A stretch of DNA of 64,000 bases from Citrus sinensis (GCF_022201045.2 NC_068564.1:2108001-2172000); one strand, 5' to 3'. Shown: positions 1 through 11,721, counted from the stretch's first letter. Notes: generated by a model not told the origin, from the letters alone. Program-made: numbers and translations.

Positions 1-1903
1 ACTTGACCTCAAGCTAAAAAAAGGGGAAAACTAATTAAACCAACCTGAAGTTCTCTAATGGTGGGTTGAAATGCTCGCAGAGTTTTCCCCAAATTCCGAG
101 CAACCTTCATTTAGATAACTGAATTAAGATTAGAAAAATAGAATTATACATTATAACTCTAAACTCTGAAAGCAATCAAAGGATGATCCTAAAGGCACCA
201 AAAGAGCAACAGCAGAGTCAACTGATCCATAATAATGACAATCTTATTACACTAAAATGAAAAATGAGAAGGCATATCGCAAACTAGAGGCTATTCTAGG
301 GATGGCAAAATAACCCGGACCCGGCCCGGACCCGGACGAACCCGGATAATCCGGGCCGGGTTGAACCCGCACCGGAATATAAAAAAATCCGGGTCCGGAA
401 TAAATTTTAATAACCCGGATATATCCGGGTCCGGGTCCGGGTTTAGGTTAACCCGGACATCCGGAACCCGGACCCGGATATTTAATTTTAATATTATTTT
501 TTTAATTAATTTTATTGATTAATCTAAATGTGTTATTGTTTAAAAATGTATTAATTTTTTATTTTTAGAATTTTAGAAATTAATATTGATTCATTGATCC
601 GGGTTCAAAACCCGGAATCCGGAAACCCGGAATTTTCCGGGTTGAACCCGGACCCGGACCCGGGTGAAAAAATCCGGGTTAAAATCCGGGTCCGGGAAAA
701 GAAAATAGTATCCGGGTCCGGATTCAGAAAGGCTAAACCCGGACCCGGACCCGGATTTTGCCATCCCTAGGCTATTCACACGTAAATTAACATATTTCAA
801 CGACAACACAACTGACAAAAATAGTTAAACCTCTAGATTTCTTGAGTAATACAGAGTAGATGACATCAAGATGAAACAACATGTACCACCATTTAGCTCT
901 GGCAGTAGTCCTTATCACTACTGGATAGGTTGGTCATCAAATATTTGAGCTGTGTTATATTGTCTGACAACTCCCCTAGGAAAGATACTACATTTACTCA
1001 CAAGCCAAGAAACTTCATATATTTCAAAGTAGAAATCCTCAAGAAAATTCTCAATCTGCCTGATGAACATTTAACCATGAAACGTATGGATTTCTTCTCC
1101 TAACTTTAAAGAGCACTTTAAATTCACACACCAATGTCAGACCATTGCTGATTGTCTATCGCAATTACATAGGGACCTTTTTCTCTCTAGAGAATATAAA
1201 CTCCCCTCTTTTCACAAGCGTTTAACCAAATAGGTAGCAAAAGATCAATACTCTAATATTCATGCCTTAAAACTCATGGTAAACATAAAAATATCTAACA
1301 AACAGTCTGGTCAGCCCAAAAATTATCCACGTGCAGAGATAAGTAAGCTTTTGTATGTGTGTATTTATGTATATGTATATGTGTGTGTGTGCGCGCGCGC
1401 GCGCGCGCGCGTGTAAAACTCACCTCAGCAAGACCTTTGGGACCAAAAACCAACAAAGCCACCACCCCAATAACAAGAGCCTCAGGAGCTCCAACTCCAA
1501 ACAAAGATGCATAAAACACACCCCTTTTACACCTTCTCTTCTTCTCTGCACACACCATTTACACCAAAAATTTAAAAAAGAAAAAAAGAAAAAAAAAAGA
1601 GCATAACTTTTCAACAACAAGGAAAGGAATCAATCCCAGATAAGAATCAGTACCTAATAAATTAACAGACTTTGGTGTGACTGAAATACCCAGATGCTTT
1701 AATCCACTCCATTGTGAGAAAAGACTCGAACCCAGTTGCGGAATCGTTGTGGAAAGATGAAAATTTGTTGTTTTGGGACAGGAAATTGGGGTAGCAGAAG
1801 AAGATAGTGAGTAGACTGATGGTCTTGAGCTAGTGTAAGAAGGCGATGATGAACACAATAACAATGCATGAGTTGATGAGGCCATGACCGTCACTGTCGT
1901 CAT
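1..1903 (-). CDS. HCF106: HCF106/TATB, thylakoid Sec-independent translocase subunit (5' part; runs off the left edge)
   Basis: Tat translocase subunit that, with cpTatC, forms the receptor for twin-arginine precursors in the thylakoid membrane. Visible exons: 1903-1654, 1545-1424 and 104-45 (phases 1, 0, 0), giving 144 residues; the rest lies beyond base 1. Residues 1 to about 90 are Ser/Thr-rich and look like a plastid transit peptide. Residues 97-124 hold the diagnostic block: FGVGAPE, a short hydrophobic helix, then the FGPKGLAE hinge. Exon 3 encodes the start of the amphipathic helix (VARNLGKTLRAFQPTIRELQ). The GAPEALVIG and GPKGLAEVARN wording fits HCF106/TatB rather than TatA/Tha4 (family knowledge). 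Intron 1 is 108 bp. Intron 2 (105-1423) contains a hAT MITE and a (GT)n(GC)n tract. The ATG at 1903 is the first in frame. The bases at 1-44 are intron. Confidence 0.9.
289..777. mobile_element. hAT-type MITE with 8-bp TSD, inside HCF106 intron 2
   Basis: The element is 297-769 (473 bp). Its ends are near-perfect terminal inverted repeats, TAGGGATGGCAAAAT and ATTTTGCCATCCCTA, flanked by an exact 8-bp duplication GGCTATTC at 289-296 and 770-777, as expected for hAT elements. The interior consists largely of CCGGAC/ACCCGG motifs on either side of an AT-rich core (about 480-590), typical of hAT subterminal repeats. It encodes no transposase, so it is non-autonomous. The intact TSD points to a fairly recent insertion. 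Confidence 0.92.
1379..1414. repeat. Alternating (GT)n(GC)n microsatellite beside a splice donor
   Basis: About 36 bases of strictly alternating purine-pyrimidine (GT repeats, then ten GC repeats). The tract lies in HCF106 intron 2, starting about 9 nt inside the 5' splice site of exon 2 (donor GT at 1423-1422 on the minus strand). Such tracts are length-unstable and can form Z-DNA. Confidence 0.9.
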
Positions 1904-1940
1904 TTGTTTCAGAGAAAAATGTGATGCCGTTTTTTGTTAC

Positions 1941-2309
1941 GGCCCAAAATTATCTTGATAAAAGCAAAGGTCATCTCTTGAGAAATTTTGTTGCCATTTT
2001 TGTCAGTTGTGCAGCCACCAGTCGTGGCTGTCGATTGTACTTGTGGTTTGATTTTGTTGCTGGACATATTTTCGGGGGGTTAATATGGGCCAAAATTTAC
2101 TTTAAAACATTGGGCTTGCTGCAACTGAACTCTTGCTGTTGGGTCTTTATAAACTTTGGGCTTACCCACAAAAATGGGCTGAATGTGAGTTTAAAACGCA
2201 CAAAAGAAGTAATTACACATTTTCTTTTTCTTTTTTTAATATTATTACATTTACATTTTCTACGTTCTAGGTACAAATTAAGAACGGAAAAAAATTTGTG
2301 TGAGGCCCA
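1941..2309 (-). promoter_or_regulatory. HCF106 promoter region with six site II (TGGGCY) motifs
   Basis: Upstream of the HCF106 ATG the TGGGCY motif occurs six times in about 370 bp, in both orientations: 1941-1946, 2086-2091, 2111-2116, 2157-2162, 2175-2180 and 2304-2309. Site II elements are TCP-bound promoter motifs common in plant housekeeping and organelle-protein genes (established knowledge). The nearest lies about 40 bp from the start codon. I found no other gene here: the open frame at 1921-2340 has no protein-like character. Confidence 0.6.
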
Positions 2310-2340
2310 ATGGTGCTCTGCCACATGGGTCCTATGCTAG

Positions 2341-3031
2341 AACTCACTAATATTTTTAATATTAAATTTAGTTGTTCCTACCGTGGGATCTGTTGTTCTA
2401 TCGGGTGAGACAATCCCATACAAAACATTTTCATCAAGAATCTATTGGGAACTTTAAAGGTATACTAGTATTGCATGCATATAATAATAAATACTCCAAT
2501 GATATAAAATTTATCTACACATTTATAAACATATATATATATAATATTTTGTTATTGTGTATATAAAATAATCGCTAACTAAAATAAATATTTTATTATA
2601 TCAATTTTATTTTATTATTTCAATATTATAATAATAATAATAATAATATCTTTAAAGTTAATAATTTTATTTCTTAACTAATAAGGTTAATTTTAGATTT
2701 TTATAATGTATATCAGGATATGTATAGAATAAGATTAAGTATAATACTGACATTTAAAATTAGATTTTGAAATATTACCCCTTACTTACTTTTCAAAACT
2801 TATTGTAGGATAAGGTAATTTTGTTTAAAATAATTTATAAAAAAAAATTACTAAATACAAAAACTAGTTTTAAACTTTTAAAAATTATTTTTGAGCCACC
2901 AAAATGAATCTCAAATGAATTATAAGTAAAATACAAGCCAAAAGTAGTAGTGGTTGCCGTGTAATAATGTGAGAACATGAACGCAAACGCAATATAAAAT
3001 TTTTAGGAACTCGAGAGAAAACGGATGAGAA
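2341..3031. other. AT-rich intergenic DNA, no gene seen
   Basis: Very AT-rich sequence with short ATA repeats near 2625-2648. No credible ORF, RNA gene or complete transposon is seen before the hAT element that follows. Confidence 0.6.
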
Positions 3032-4170
3032 GATAACTCTAAGGATGGCAATGGATCGGATCTGACCCAAGATCCATGTGATCCAAATCCAATTGGATCG
3101 GATTTGGGTCGGATTAAAATAGATTTGGATTGGATTTGGATATCGATGTGTGGATCTAAGGCGGATCTGGAGCAAATTCAGATTTATCTTAATATCTAGA
3201 TCTAAATCCATATCCACTCACCATTTAATGTAATTTTATTTTTAAAAATTCTTAATAATTATCTAATTATAAATGATGATAAAATTTATTCATTAACATG
3301 TATTTAAGAATCTTAAAACTTAAAGGTACTTAATTGATAATAAGACAAAATTTTATCAAGTGTAAAATAAAATTAAGATATCCTGCCTAATTTTTTTAAG
3401 TTTTTCACTCTACAATTTAGTCTATTTATTCCTCTTTAGTCTACTCTCGCTTTTCCACTTCATTTGAATGCTTGGATCAATTATTTAATTGTTACGAAAA
3501 TCCATAGACTTGAGTTTGTTTTTCTATCATTTTCTCATAATCTTATTTATTTGTATAATCACTAATCAATGGTGGCTATCAACTATGAAATAATTATGTT
3601 AATAATATATTTAGTTAAATATGATCATAATAAAAATAATAAAGCACTGAATATAATAAATCATTTTTAACTTATATGTTAATATTTAATGATATAGGAA
3701 TGATGATAGTGTGCAATGGATATCAAGATGGTAAAGGAGACATTATAATATTATAATGATCTTATTCCTGCAATTACTTTTGATCGATATTTTATTATCT
3801 TTCTTATTTATTTATTTTGGTGTAAAAGTAGAAGCTACAATACTTATTAGATTTTTTATACAAATTATATAATTTAATTGTTACCAATGCATTTTAGTCT
3901 TAAATTTTCTTTCTAAAAAAAGATTGATCTCTTATTATTGAAATTTAAAATTCATGATGGATCTAGAGCAAATTTGGATTTTAATTTTTCTTTTTGGATT
4001 TGGAGCAGATATAGATCTTTATTTTTTATTTCGGATCTAGATATGGAGTGAAAAATATAAATCCATGACGGATCTGGAGCAGATATAGATATTAATTTTT
4101 ATTACGGATCTAGATCTAAAATAATATAGATCCAATCCATATATGCTTCACTGCCATCCCTAGATAACTC
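3032..4170. mobile_element. Non-autonomous hAT element with 8-bp TSD
   Basis: The element is 3040-4162 (1,123 bp). The ends read TAAGGATGGCA and TGCCATCCCTA and are flanked by exact 8-bp copies of GATAACTC (3032-3039 and 4163-4170). The outer 150-200 bp at each side carry repeated GGATCTGGAGCAGAT/GGATCGGATTTGG-type motifs, so the subterminal repeat family differs from the CCGGAC family of the other two hAT elements. The core is AT-rich and non-coding. Confidence 0.9.
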
Positions 4171-4792
4171 TCCTCCATTATTTATTTTACATTGATGAGA
4201 AGAGGAATTTTTATTCAAAATTAAGCATACCAGCACCACGAAAGCAGATATTAATTATTATGAAAAATTACTCAAGAAGTCCAAATGCACTTTCTCAATT
4301 ATGATCTATGCACGAATAATGAATCAATAATATTAATAATCAATGTCGATTGATTTTTTTTTTTTTTTTTTGTGTGGATTACAATCAATGTGGATTTTAA
4401 TAATGAAGGAATTGACCCACGATGATTTGTCATGTCATCAAAAGCTAATGTAAAAAATAAAGATGGTGTCAATGACATGCACCTCAGGGCAAACCCAGGC
4501 ATGAACCTATGAGGCTATGACAAGACACAAAGAAAATTAGGGAAAAAAAATGTATTGTTTTATGTTCTTAATTCATGAATGTAATGTTGTAGGGATATTT
4601 CAAATGCAGATACCTTGCGTTTTTTTAAATGAATCTTTAAATATGATTAACAATATCTACTCATGCAATTGATTGTAGTTAAAAAAAAAAAAGTCTTTAT
4701 TACTTTTAATACATTCTATTTCATTTATTGGAATCTTATCACGTGTTATCCATAAAGTAATCATGTAATAATAAATACACACATGATAAGAC
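4171..4792. other. AT-rich intergenic DNA, no gene seen
   Basis: Low-complexity AT-rich sequence between the hAT element and the SINE-like element. It contains a T-run near 4357-4370 and an A-run near 4681-4692. No coding or RNA feature could be supported. Confidence 0.5.
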
Positions 4793-4941
4793 TCGATGAA
4801 TAAATCAGGGCGAAAGCTTAGTTCAAGCGGTAAGAGTATTACTTTTTTAAGATTAAGGTCTTGAACTTGTTTGAGCTTTTATTAATGGAGAATTAGATGA
4901 AATTCAACCATACTCTTATTAAAAAAAATCAATGAATAAGT
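4793..4941 (+). mobile_element. Candidate tRNA-derived SINE with imperfect 13-bp TSD
   Basis: The body is 4806-4928. Near its left end is an A-box-like TAGTTCAAGCGG (4819-4830), and about 30 nt later a degenerate B-box-like GGTCTTGAAC. It ends in an A-run (4921-4928). Flanks TCGATGAATAAAT (4793-4805) and TCAATGAATAAGT (4929-4941) match at 11 of 13 positions, consistent with an aged target duplication. The promoter boxes, A-tail and TSD together suggest a SINE. The B box is weak, and a single copy cannot prove it. Confidence 0.5.
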
Positions 4942-6663
4942 AAACATAAAAAAAAAAAACATTGAAGACTTTTCATCGTAATTAAATAATAATATTGTCT
5001 AATTTCAAATTAACATTTTAAGACGTAGAAAACGAACAGGTCGAATAATTACTCTAATAATATCCTATTATATAACTAAATAATAGCTGAATTGAAATTA
5101 AAAAAATAAAATTTGCATACAAGAAAATTATAAGTAATAAATCAAGTCTCACCTACTTGATAAGTTGAACATGTGGTGTGCCGGGGAAGCTTTTGCCGTG
5201 TAGGGCCAAAAAGACACAAAGCCACCACATAAGAGGCCAGTTTTTGAGAAAATATCCAGTGGGTGCACCTCTTGGTGGACCCAATAATAAAAGTGGCTTA
5301 AGAAAAGCTACCTTTATTTGCTTCTTCTTCAAAAGTTATTTATTTATTTTTTATAGCTATTATTATCATTATTTTTTTTAACATTATTAGTCTTTTTTGT
5401 GGTTACACGAGTGGATCTAAAAAAACGTTATCATTATGTTTGAAGAACCTTTTTTGTTTTATAATCTTGTAAAAGTTATGAAAAGATAATGTATAAAGTT
5501 ATGCATAATGGGAAAAAAAAAACATTTGCATGGGAAAGAGGTTAATTAAAAGTTAAGAAAAGTTGATTAGAATTTTAGAAAGAAACCTAGTAAGTTTGTT
5601 GCAACATCATCACCGAATTAGTGAAAAGTAATTATGAAATTAAGGTAAAGGTAAAGGTTGTCAATTCAATAATTTTAATGACATGATATCATAAGCCAAA
5701 AGTTTTTTTTTTATATATTTTTTTATTTTAAATTGTTATATCACAATTCAGTGATGTGAAAACTTTTAATAAGAAAATTTATATTTAATGAAGGCGATCT
5801 CTAACTTATATTTATTATAACTTATGACCAACAAAATTAATATAAATACGAGTAATATGTAAATGGATAAATATTTACGATAAATTTTTTGTGTTTCGGT
5901 ATCTCTATCATCGATAAACTAACAATATTTTATTGCTCAAACAGTGCAATCTATTCTAATTAATTTATGGCCTTTTTAAAATGTAATTAAGTGATTTTTC
6001 TTTTTAAATTTTTTTTTTCCCTATAGAATTAGGGCATTGGGAAGGTACAGAAAAGGTTGAAAGGTAAGAACAACAACGAAGAAAAGATGAAAAAGATTAG
6101 AGACTTTAAAAAGCAAGTTAGCGGAAAGGGCCTTTTTTTTATTGATAAAAAAGTAAAAAGAGTAATAAGGCCAAAAGGGGAAGAGGTTGTGATGTCGTTA
6201 TCAATAGAGTTAAAAAGGAAGCATATAGATAAAATTTTGATAATTGATTGATTATTATTGCTTAGAAAGGACCACCGCCCGATCACAATATATTATTAAT
6301 TTAATTTGACAGAAGAACACCAATTTTTTTATTAAAAAAAAAAAGAAAAAGAAAAAGAAAAGAAAAGAAATAGGGTATGTCGCTATCTTACGCACGAGGG
6401 GTGCGCACGAAAACCGATTCAGCAAGTGAATGTGCGCACACACGTGCACAGTTTGACAATAAAGCTTCTCTTGTTGGCTACAGAGTAAACAATAATAATT
6501 GACAAATATAGAAAAATAAATTAGGCTCTTGGTCTAAAATACCCCTCTTCAGTCTTCACCCAGTGAGTGTTTGTCAATTGGTTTTATTATTATTGAGTTA
6601 ATTTGATGGGTTCCTTAGATATATAAAAATAATAATAATTAATACGTATGATTTTTGGGTGAT
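4942..6663. other. AT-rich intergenic DNA, no gene seen
   Basis: Intergenic sequence rich in A and T homopolymers. The overlapping short open frames around 6030-6290 on both strands are low-complexity Lys/Asn-rich or Phe/Ser-rich and look like chance frames. No gene is supported. Confidence 0.5.
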
Positions 6664-6902
6664 TTAGGGTGTGTTTGAAATGATAGGTAAATATTAATTA
6701 TTATAGATTTAAAATTATATTAATATAATTTTTTTTATTTATACAATAAAAAGTTTATTATATGTTTAATAATTTTGTGAAAGTTATTATTTAAAATTTA
6801 TATTTACTATGTATTATTAATTTTTATTTTATAATTATATTTTTTTTTTTACTGTAACTACATGTTAAAAGTTACAATATTTTAATACCGAACGGAACCT
6901 TA
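6664..6902. mobile_element. Tourist-like (PIF/Harbinger) MITE
   Basis: The element is 6667-6899 (233 bp), AT-rich and non-coding. Its ends read GGGTGTGTTTGAAAT and ACCGAACGGAACC, an imperfect terminal inverted repeat of the GG(N)4GTTTGG type used by PIF/Harbinger elements. It is flanked by the 3-bp target duplication TTA at 6664-6666 and 6900-6902. Confidence 0.6.
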
Positions 6903-8967
6903 GTCGGAGAGAGGGGATGAAAAAAAAAAAAGAACATAGTCAAAACAAGTGTGCAGCCATAAAAATTTTTTAATCGATGATTAAATCTAGTGTCTCAGGA
7001 TCCACGAATCAAGATCCAATTACCTATAAAGAATGTTTCAAGTTGCAATGGCACTAAATTTGGGTCTCGAAACTTCGATAAAATAAACCATGCTTACGGT
7101 ATTAAACAAATATTGTACATTCGTGAATCTCGTTCTACATATTTTTGAACTTAACAACTTTTGTAGTATCAATATGTTAATTAGTTTTTATAGAAATTAA
7201 AAATTAAATTTTGTACTTAAGAGATAGATGAGTTTATTTTTAGATTATACAGATATTCCAAAATATTAATATCTTAGGTTGGAGGGAAGTGAGAGTAATT
7301 ATTCTTTTTGTTTAATTTGAAATTAGTTACGAGTTTGATTTAGTTATAAAAGTAGAGTTGAATAAAACAAATCTAGATCTGATTTGAATTATTAAAATTA
7401 AATTAAATTATAAGATATATAGAAGATTAATTCAAATTAATATCTCAGGTTGGAGTGAAGTGATAGTAATTAATTTTTTTAATTTAAAATTAGTCATACG
7501 TTTGATTTAATTATAAAATTAGATTTGAATAAGACCACTACCTATTTTTTTTTTTTTTTTTTTGAAGGTAAGTTGAACTTTAGTCTCATACAGATCAAGT
7601 TTGGGGAGGTGTTTGATTAACATTGTATTTTTGATAAAATGCAAGATTCAGGAAGGAAAAAAAAAAAGTAAAGAAGAAAAAGAAATCACCCGCATGGGTC
7701 TGCCTATCAAACGGTCGAAAATTCATGATCAGCACAGGAATGACTTTTGATATTTTGCCGGCGTGTGGAGCAACTCAATGTGGAGCACAGAAACACGGTC
7801 ACGAGAGTCACGCGTACAAGGAAGGAGACAATGTATGCAGACCCAACACGTTAAACGACATTAACTCACGACTACTTCACGCCAATTCTCTTGTTCGGTT
7901 CCGTCACTAACTGCCTGCGTGGCATTAATCCGTGAATTTGAGTATAATAAGAGGGTAGTTACGCCATTACATCTAAAAAGAACAAATGCGAGCGTTATCT
8001 TTCAATTTTTTAATGCTTGCGGTGAAACTCTGGTGCTGCCTTAATTAATTAATATACTAATTTATCTGTTTACTGTGTGATTGACTTTATAGAAGGAAAA
8101 AAAAGAAGTTATAATTACAAAATCTCAAGAAGAGAGAGAGAGAGAGAAAGAGGGGTAGGGACAGCTGGCTCTTGTCCATTCTATTTTTGTAATATTATCA
8201 ACATTCTATGGATCTACTATCAAAATTTTTAGAAAATAAATTTAACATATTTATGAACTACACTTTGTTTTTGTTATTGTTAGTATTATAATCATCAAAA
8301 TATATTAATTTCCATTGCTTTTTTATTCACACTCTTATGTTCATTAAAGTAAAACTTACTGTCCCTACTTATAATTATATGAATTTTATTTATTTTTTCA
8401 TTTATTACATGCCAATTTTAATTAAAAATTTAATTTTTCATAAAGTTCTGATAATCGCCATTCATAATTATAATTTTTTATTGTTAATATTAAAATTTAA
8501 TCTCAAAAGATCAATTTTATCAAGAAATTATTGTTTCTCTAGAATTGCTTTTTTATTATAGGTGCATCCGCAATGTAGTTAAAACCAAAAAAAAAAAAAT
8601 GAAATTACTTTCAATAATACAAGTGATTTTAGTAGGACGGTAAACAAAAAGCTGAAGAAAAGAGAAACTAATAAGATAATAGCTCAATAATTAAGCCAAA
8701 ATAAAGAAACAAATTCTAATAATTGATTAAAGTGGTGGGACCCAGACTTCCATTCGGCTGACGTGTCAATAATTTTAAGTGCAAAATGGATGGAAACTGG
8801 AGGATAACGACTGGAGCGGAACTACTAAACCCGAAGGAAGAGTGTTGATGATCTATTATTGTTTTGGTACGTAATAATAAAACATATAAACTCACCGTTT
8901 CGTAATAATTCTTTTGCTCTTCGTTTTTTCAACCAAATCTTTGAAATACTTGAAAAAGCGGAAAGCT
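6903..8967. other. Intergenic DNA and HRGP-gene upstream region
   Basis: AT-rich intergenic sequence with an AG microsatellite at about 8131-8150. Near its right end is an ACGTGTC (ABRE/G-box-related) motif at about 8761-8767, some 290 bp before the HRGP-type ATG. The tandem-duplicated block begins at about 8968, so this promoter region was not copied with the second HRGP fragment. No ORF here looks real. Confidence 0.5.
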
Positions 8968-9031
8968 TTCGTTTGGAGATCCAAACGGAAGCTGTAGATG
9001 TTATTACACAACTCGTTTGTGCCGTCGTTTC

Positions 9032-9040
9032 ATGTTTTGA
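9032..9040 (+). promoter_or_regulatory. Minimal uORF (ATG TTT TGA) before the HRGP-type start codon
   Basis: A two-codon uORF lies 15 nt upstream of the ATG at 9056. If transcription starts above it, ribosomes must reinitiate or leak past it. It is preserved in the right-copy fragment (about 18660-18668). Confidence 0.45.
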
Positions 9041-9055
9041 AAATTTGAAAACAAG

Positions 9056-11721
9056 ATGAGTAGTGTTCACGACAGCGTCGAGACCGTTAACGCCGCTGCA
9101 ACTGCCATAGTTTCAGCTGAGTCCCGCCTCCGGCCAGCCGCGATTCAGGTTCGTTTATGGGGTTGTAACTATTCTTCTCTTTAATGAGTTATTTTGTTTT
9201 TAGTATAAGTTTTGTCCGGGAAAAAAAAACAGAGTTTTATTATTATTATTATTATTTTACATACACATATTCACAGGTTATGTGTTTGGTAGCTGAGAAA
9301 CTGAGGGAAAATAAGAGAAAAAGGGATATGGGATCTTGGGTTTTTTATGCTGTTGTTTGGCCTTTGAAAGTTGGGAGCTTTATGAAATGTTTAATTAGTT
9401 TCGGTGTCGTGAATTAAAATTTGAGTATCAAAGTTTGTTTAGTTATTGCCTTTGGATATCCTTTTTGTGAGAAGTTTTGAGTCTTGATGCATCTTGTTTG
9501 ATTTGTTTGTGAAAAAAATTATCTTTTGGCTCTGCTTACTGATAAGAAATTGAAGTTATTTGTAGAAGAAATCTAAGATATTAATCGAGTTGCTATGTTA
9601 GGACCGTATAAAATTTTTATAAGTTGAGTTATTCCACCATGATGAATGACTGTGATTCAGAGTCAAAGAAGATAACTTTTGAGCAAATTGACTGGAGATG
9701 CTGTGATGTTTCCTGGAGTTGCGATAGCCCTGCAAAGCTTAAATGCAGTTGGGCTGCTGAAGCCCTCTTCAGGACCAAAAGTTAAAAGAGAAAATTTTTG
9801 GAGTTTGGATCTGGTGTAATTAGTGACACATGGGGAGTATAATTAATTGTTATCAAAGAATAATTAATTTTTAATATTTTCTGGGCAATTGAATAAAATT
9901 TTCAAAATAATAACTTGAATTAGTTTTTATTTGAAGTCATATCATTAATGGATCCTTCACCTAGCATTTGGTGACAATATATGCTAGATCGAGGTGGTGT
10001 AATGCTGGCTGTGTTTAAATGGCAGAAGTGTAGTTTTGAGTTGCAGTTGTGTTGCTATGCCGTTACATGTCTTCTTTTAAGTAATTAGCTCTAAATGCCT
10101 TAGTATGTTGATGAAAATATTTCAACCAACACTTTATTAATGATTGTAAACCTTGGCTGGTCTTGTTAGTCAGGGCTGGCATTTTTTAATTAAGGTATTT
10201 CTTTTGGTAAATTTTCTTAAGCTGAATGACTTAGGTTGAAAATGAAGCCAACTCTGATTCTGTCCAAACTTCTTATTCTGTATTTTTTTTTTTAAAAAAA
10301 AATTACTACAGAAAAGAAGATGGGGAAGCTGTTGGAGCCTCTACTGGTGTTTTGGATCTCATAAAACTAGCAAGCGGATTAGCCATGCTGTCCTTCTTCC
10401 TGAACCAATGGTAACAGGAGCCGCAGCCCCAGCTGCAGAAACTCAAGCCCACTCAACAGCCATTGTACTTCCCTTCATTGCTCCTCCCTCTTCTCCTGCA
10501 TCGTTCCTCCAATCAGACCCTTCATCTGCCACCCAATCACCTGCTGGATTGCTTTCCCTCAATTCCCTTTCTGTCAACGCCTATTCTCCTGGTGGACCTG
10601 CATCCATGTTTGCCATAGGCCCATATGCTCACGAAACACAGTTAGTTACACCACCTGTGTTTTCTGCCTTCACCACTGAACCATCTACTGCCCTTTGCAC
10701 CCCCCCTCCCGAATCTGTTCAATTGACAACTCCTTCATCTCCGGAAGTGCCATTTGCTCAACTGTTGACATCTTCACTGGAACGTGCTCGAAGAAACAGC
10801 GGGACTAATCAGAAGCTCTCATTATCCCATTATGGATACCAGCCTTATCAGCTGTACCCAGGAAGCCCAGGTGGTCAACTCATATCACCAGGTTCAGTAG
10901 TCTCTTACTCTGGCACTTCGTCTCCTTTCCCAGATAGACACCCGATTCTTGATTTCAGTGCGGCGGCGGCACCCAAGCTCTTGGGCTTTGAACATTTTAC
11001 TACTCGCAAGTGGGGGTCGAGGCTAGGTTCCGGATCTGTGACTCCAGATGGTGTGGGGATTGGTTCAAGAATGGGTTCAGGCTCTTTAACGCCTGATGGC
11101 GTGGGGCTTGGTTCAAGGTTGGGCTCAGGAACTGTAACACCTGATGGTGCAGGTCTTGGTTCAAGGCTGGGTTCAGGATCTTTGACGCCTGATGGAATGG
11201 GTCCGACCTCTAGAGATGGATTTGTGCGGGAAAATCAGATTTCTGAGGTGGCATCCCTTGCCAATTCAGATAATGGAACTAAAAGTGATGAACATATTAT
11301 TGATCACCGTGTTTCATTCGAGCTGAGTGGTGAAGAAGTTGCACGCTGTCTTGCAAATAAGTCAGCTGCTTCTCCCAGAATCGTCCCAGAATTTCCACAG
11401 GACATAGTTCCCGAGGGCGAAATACGAAGAGATGGAAAATTAACGGATAGTGAAAATCATTTTGAGTTGTGTCCTGAAGAGTCTTCTAATAGAATGCCTG
11501 AGAAAACTATGCGAGACGGAGAAGAGGAATATTGCTACCGAAAGCATCGTTCAATCACTCTCGGGTCAATCAAAGAGTTCAACTTTGATAACACAGAAGG
11601 AGAAGTCTCCAATAAGCCCTCCATCAACTCTGAATGGTGGGCCAACGAAAATGTTGGAAAGGAGTCTAAACCCTCCAACAACTGGACTTTTTTCCCAATG
11701 CTGCAGTCAGAGGCCAGCTGA
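9056..11721 (+). CDS. Pro/Ser-rich 'hydroxyproline-rich glycoprotein family' protein (At5g52430-like)
   Basis: Function unknown; I recognise the family from the Arabidopsis At5g52430/At4g25620 type. Two exons, 9056-9148 and 10312-11721, joined in phase 0, encode 500 residues. Exon 1 gives the conserved start MSSVHDSVETVNAAATAIVS. Exon 2 opens with a Trp/Cys-rich patch (KRRWGSCWSLYWCFGSHK), followed by the LPFIAPPSSPASFLQSDP signature and a long Ser/Pro/Thr-rich, probably disordered region. Residues 266-329 (11014-11205) are four tandem 16-residue repeats around LGSGSxTPDG. There is no signal peptide, so the name 'glycoprotein' comes from composition only. It sits upstream of the lost LSI2/YODA' segment in the left copy of the duplication. 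A truncated second copy lies at 18684. Confidence 0.85.
11014..11205 (+). repeat. Four in-frame 48-bp tandem repeats in the HRGP-type gene
   Basis: Four consecutive 16-codon units, each GSR(L/M)GSG(S/T)(V/L)TPDG plus three variable residues. The units have diverged at synonymous sites, so the array is not a recent slippage product. Confidence 0.85.

Noticed and set aside
591..818. Open frame rich in Gly/Ser/Pro on the minus strand
   Set aside because: It is a read-through of the CCGGAC repeats of the hAT MITE.
1921..2340. 139-codon plus-strand open frame upstream of HCF106
   Set aside because: Composition is not protein-like, it has no family resemblance, and it overlaps a region dense in promoter motifs.
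3040..4162. GGATCT-type repeats considered as a satellite
   Set aside because: They lie within an element with clear TIRs and an 8-bp TSD, so they are hAT subterminal repeats.
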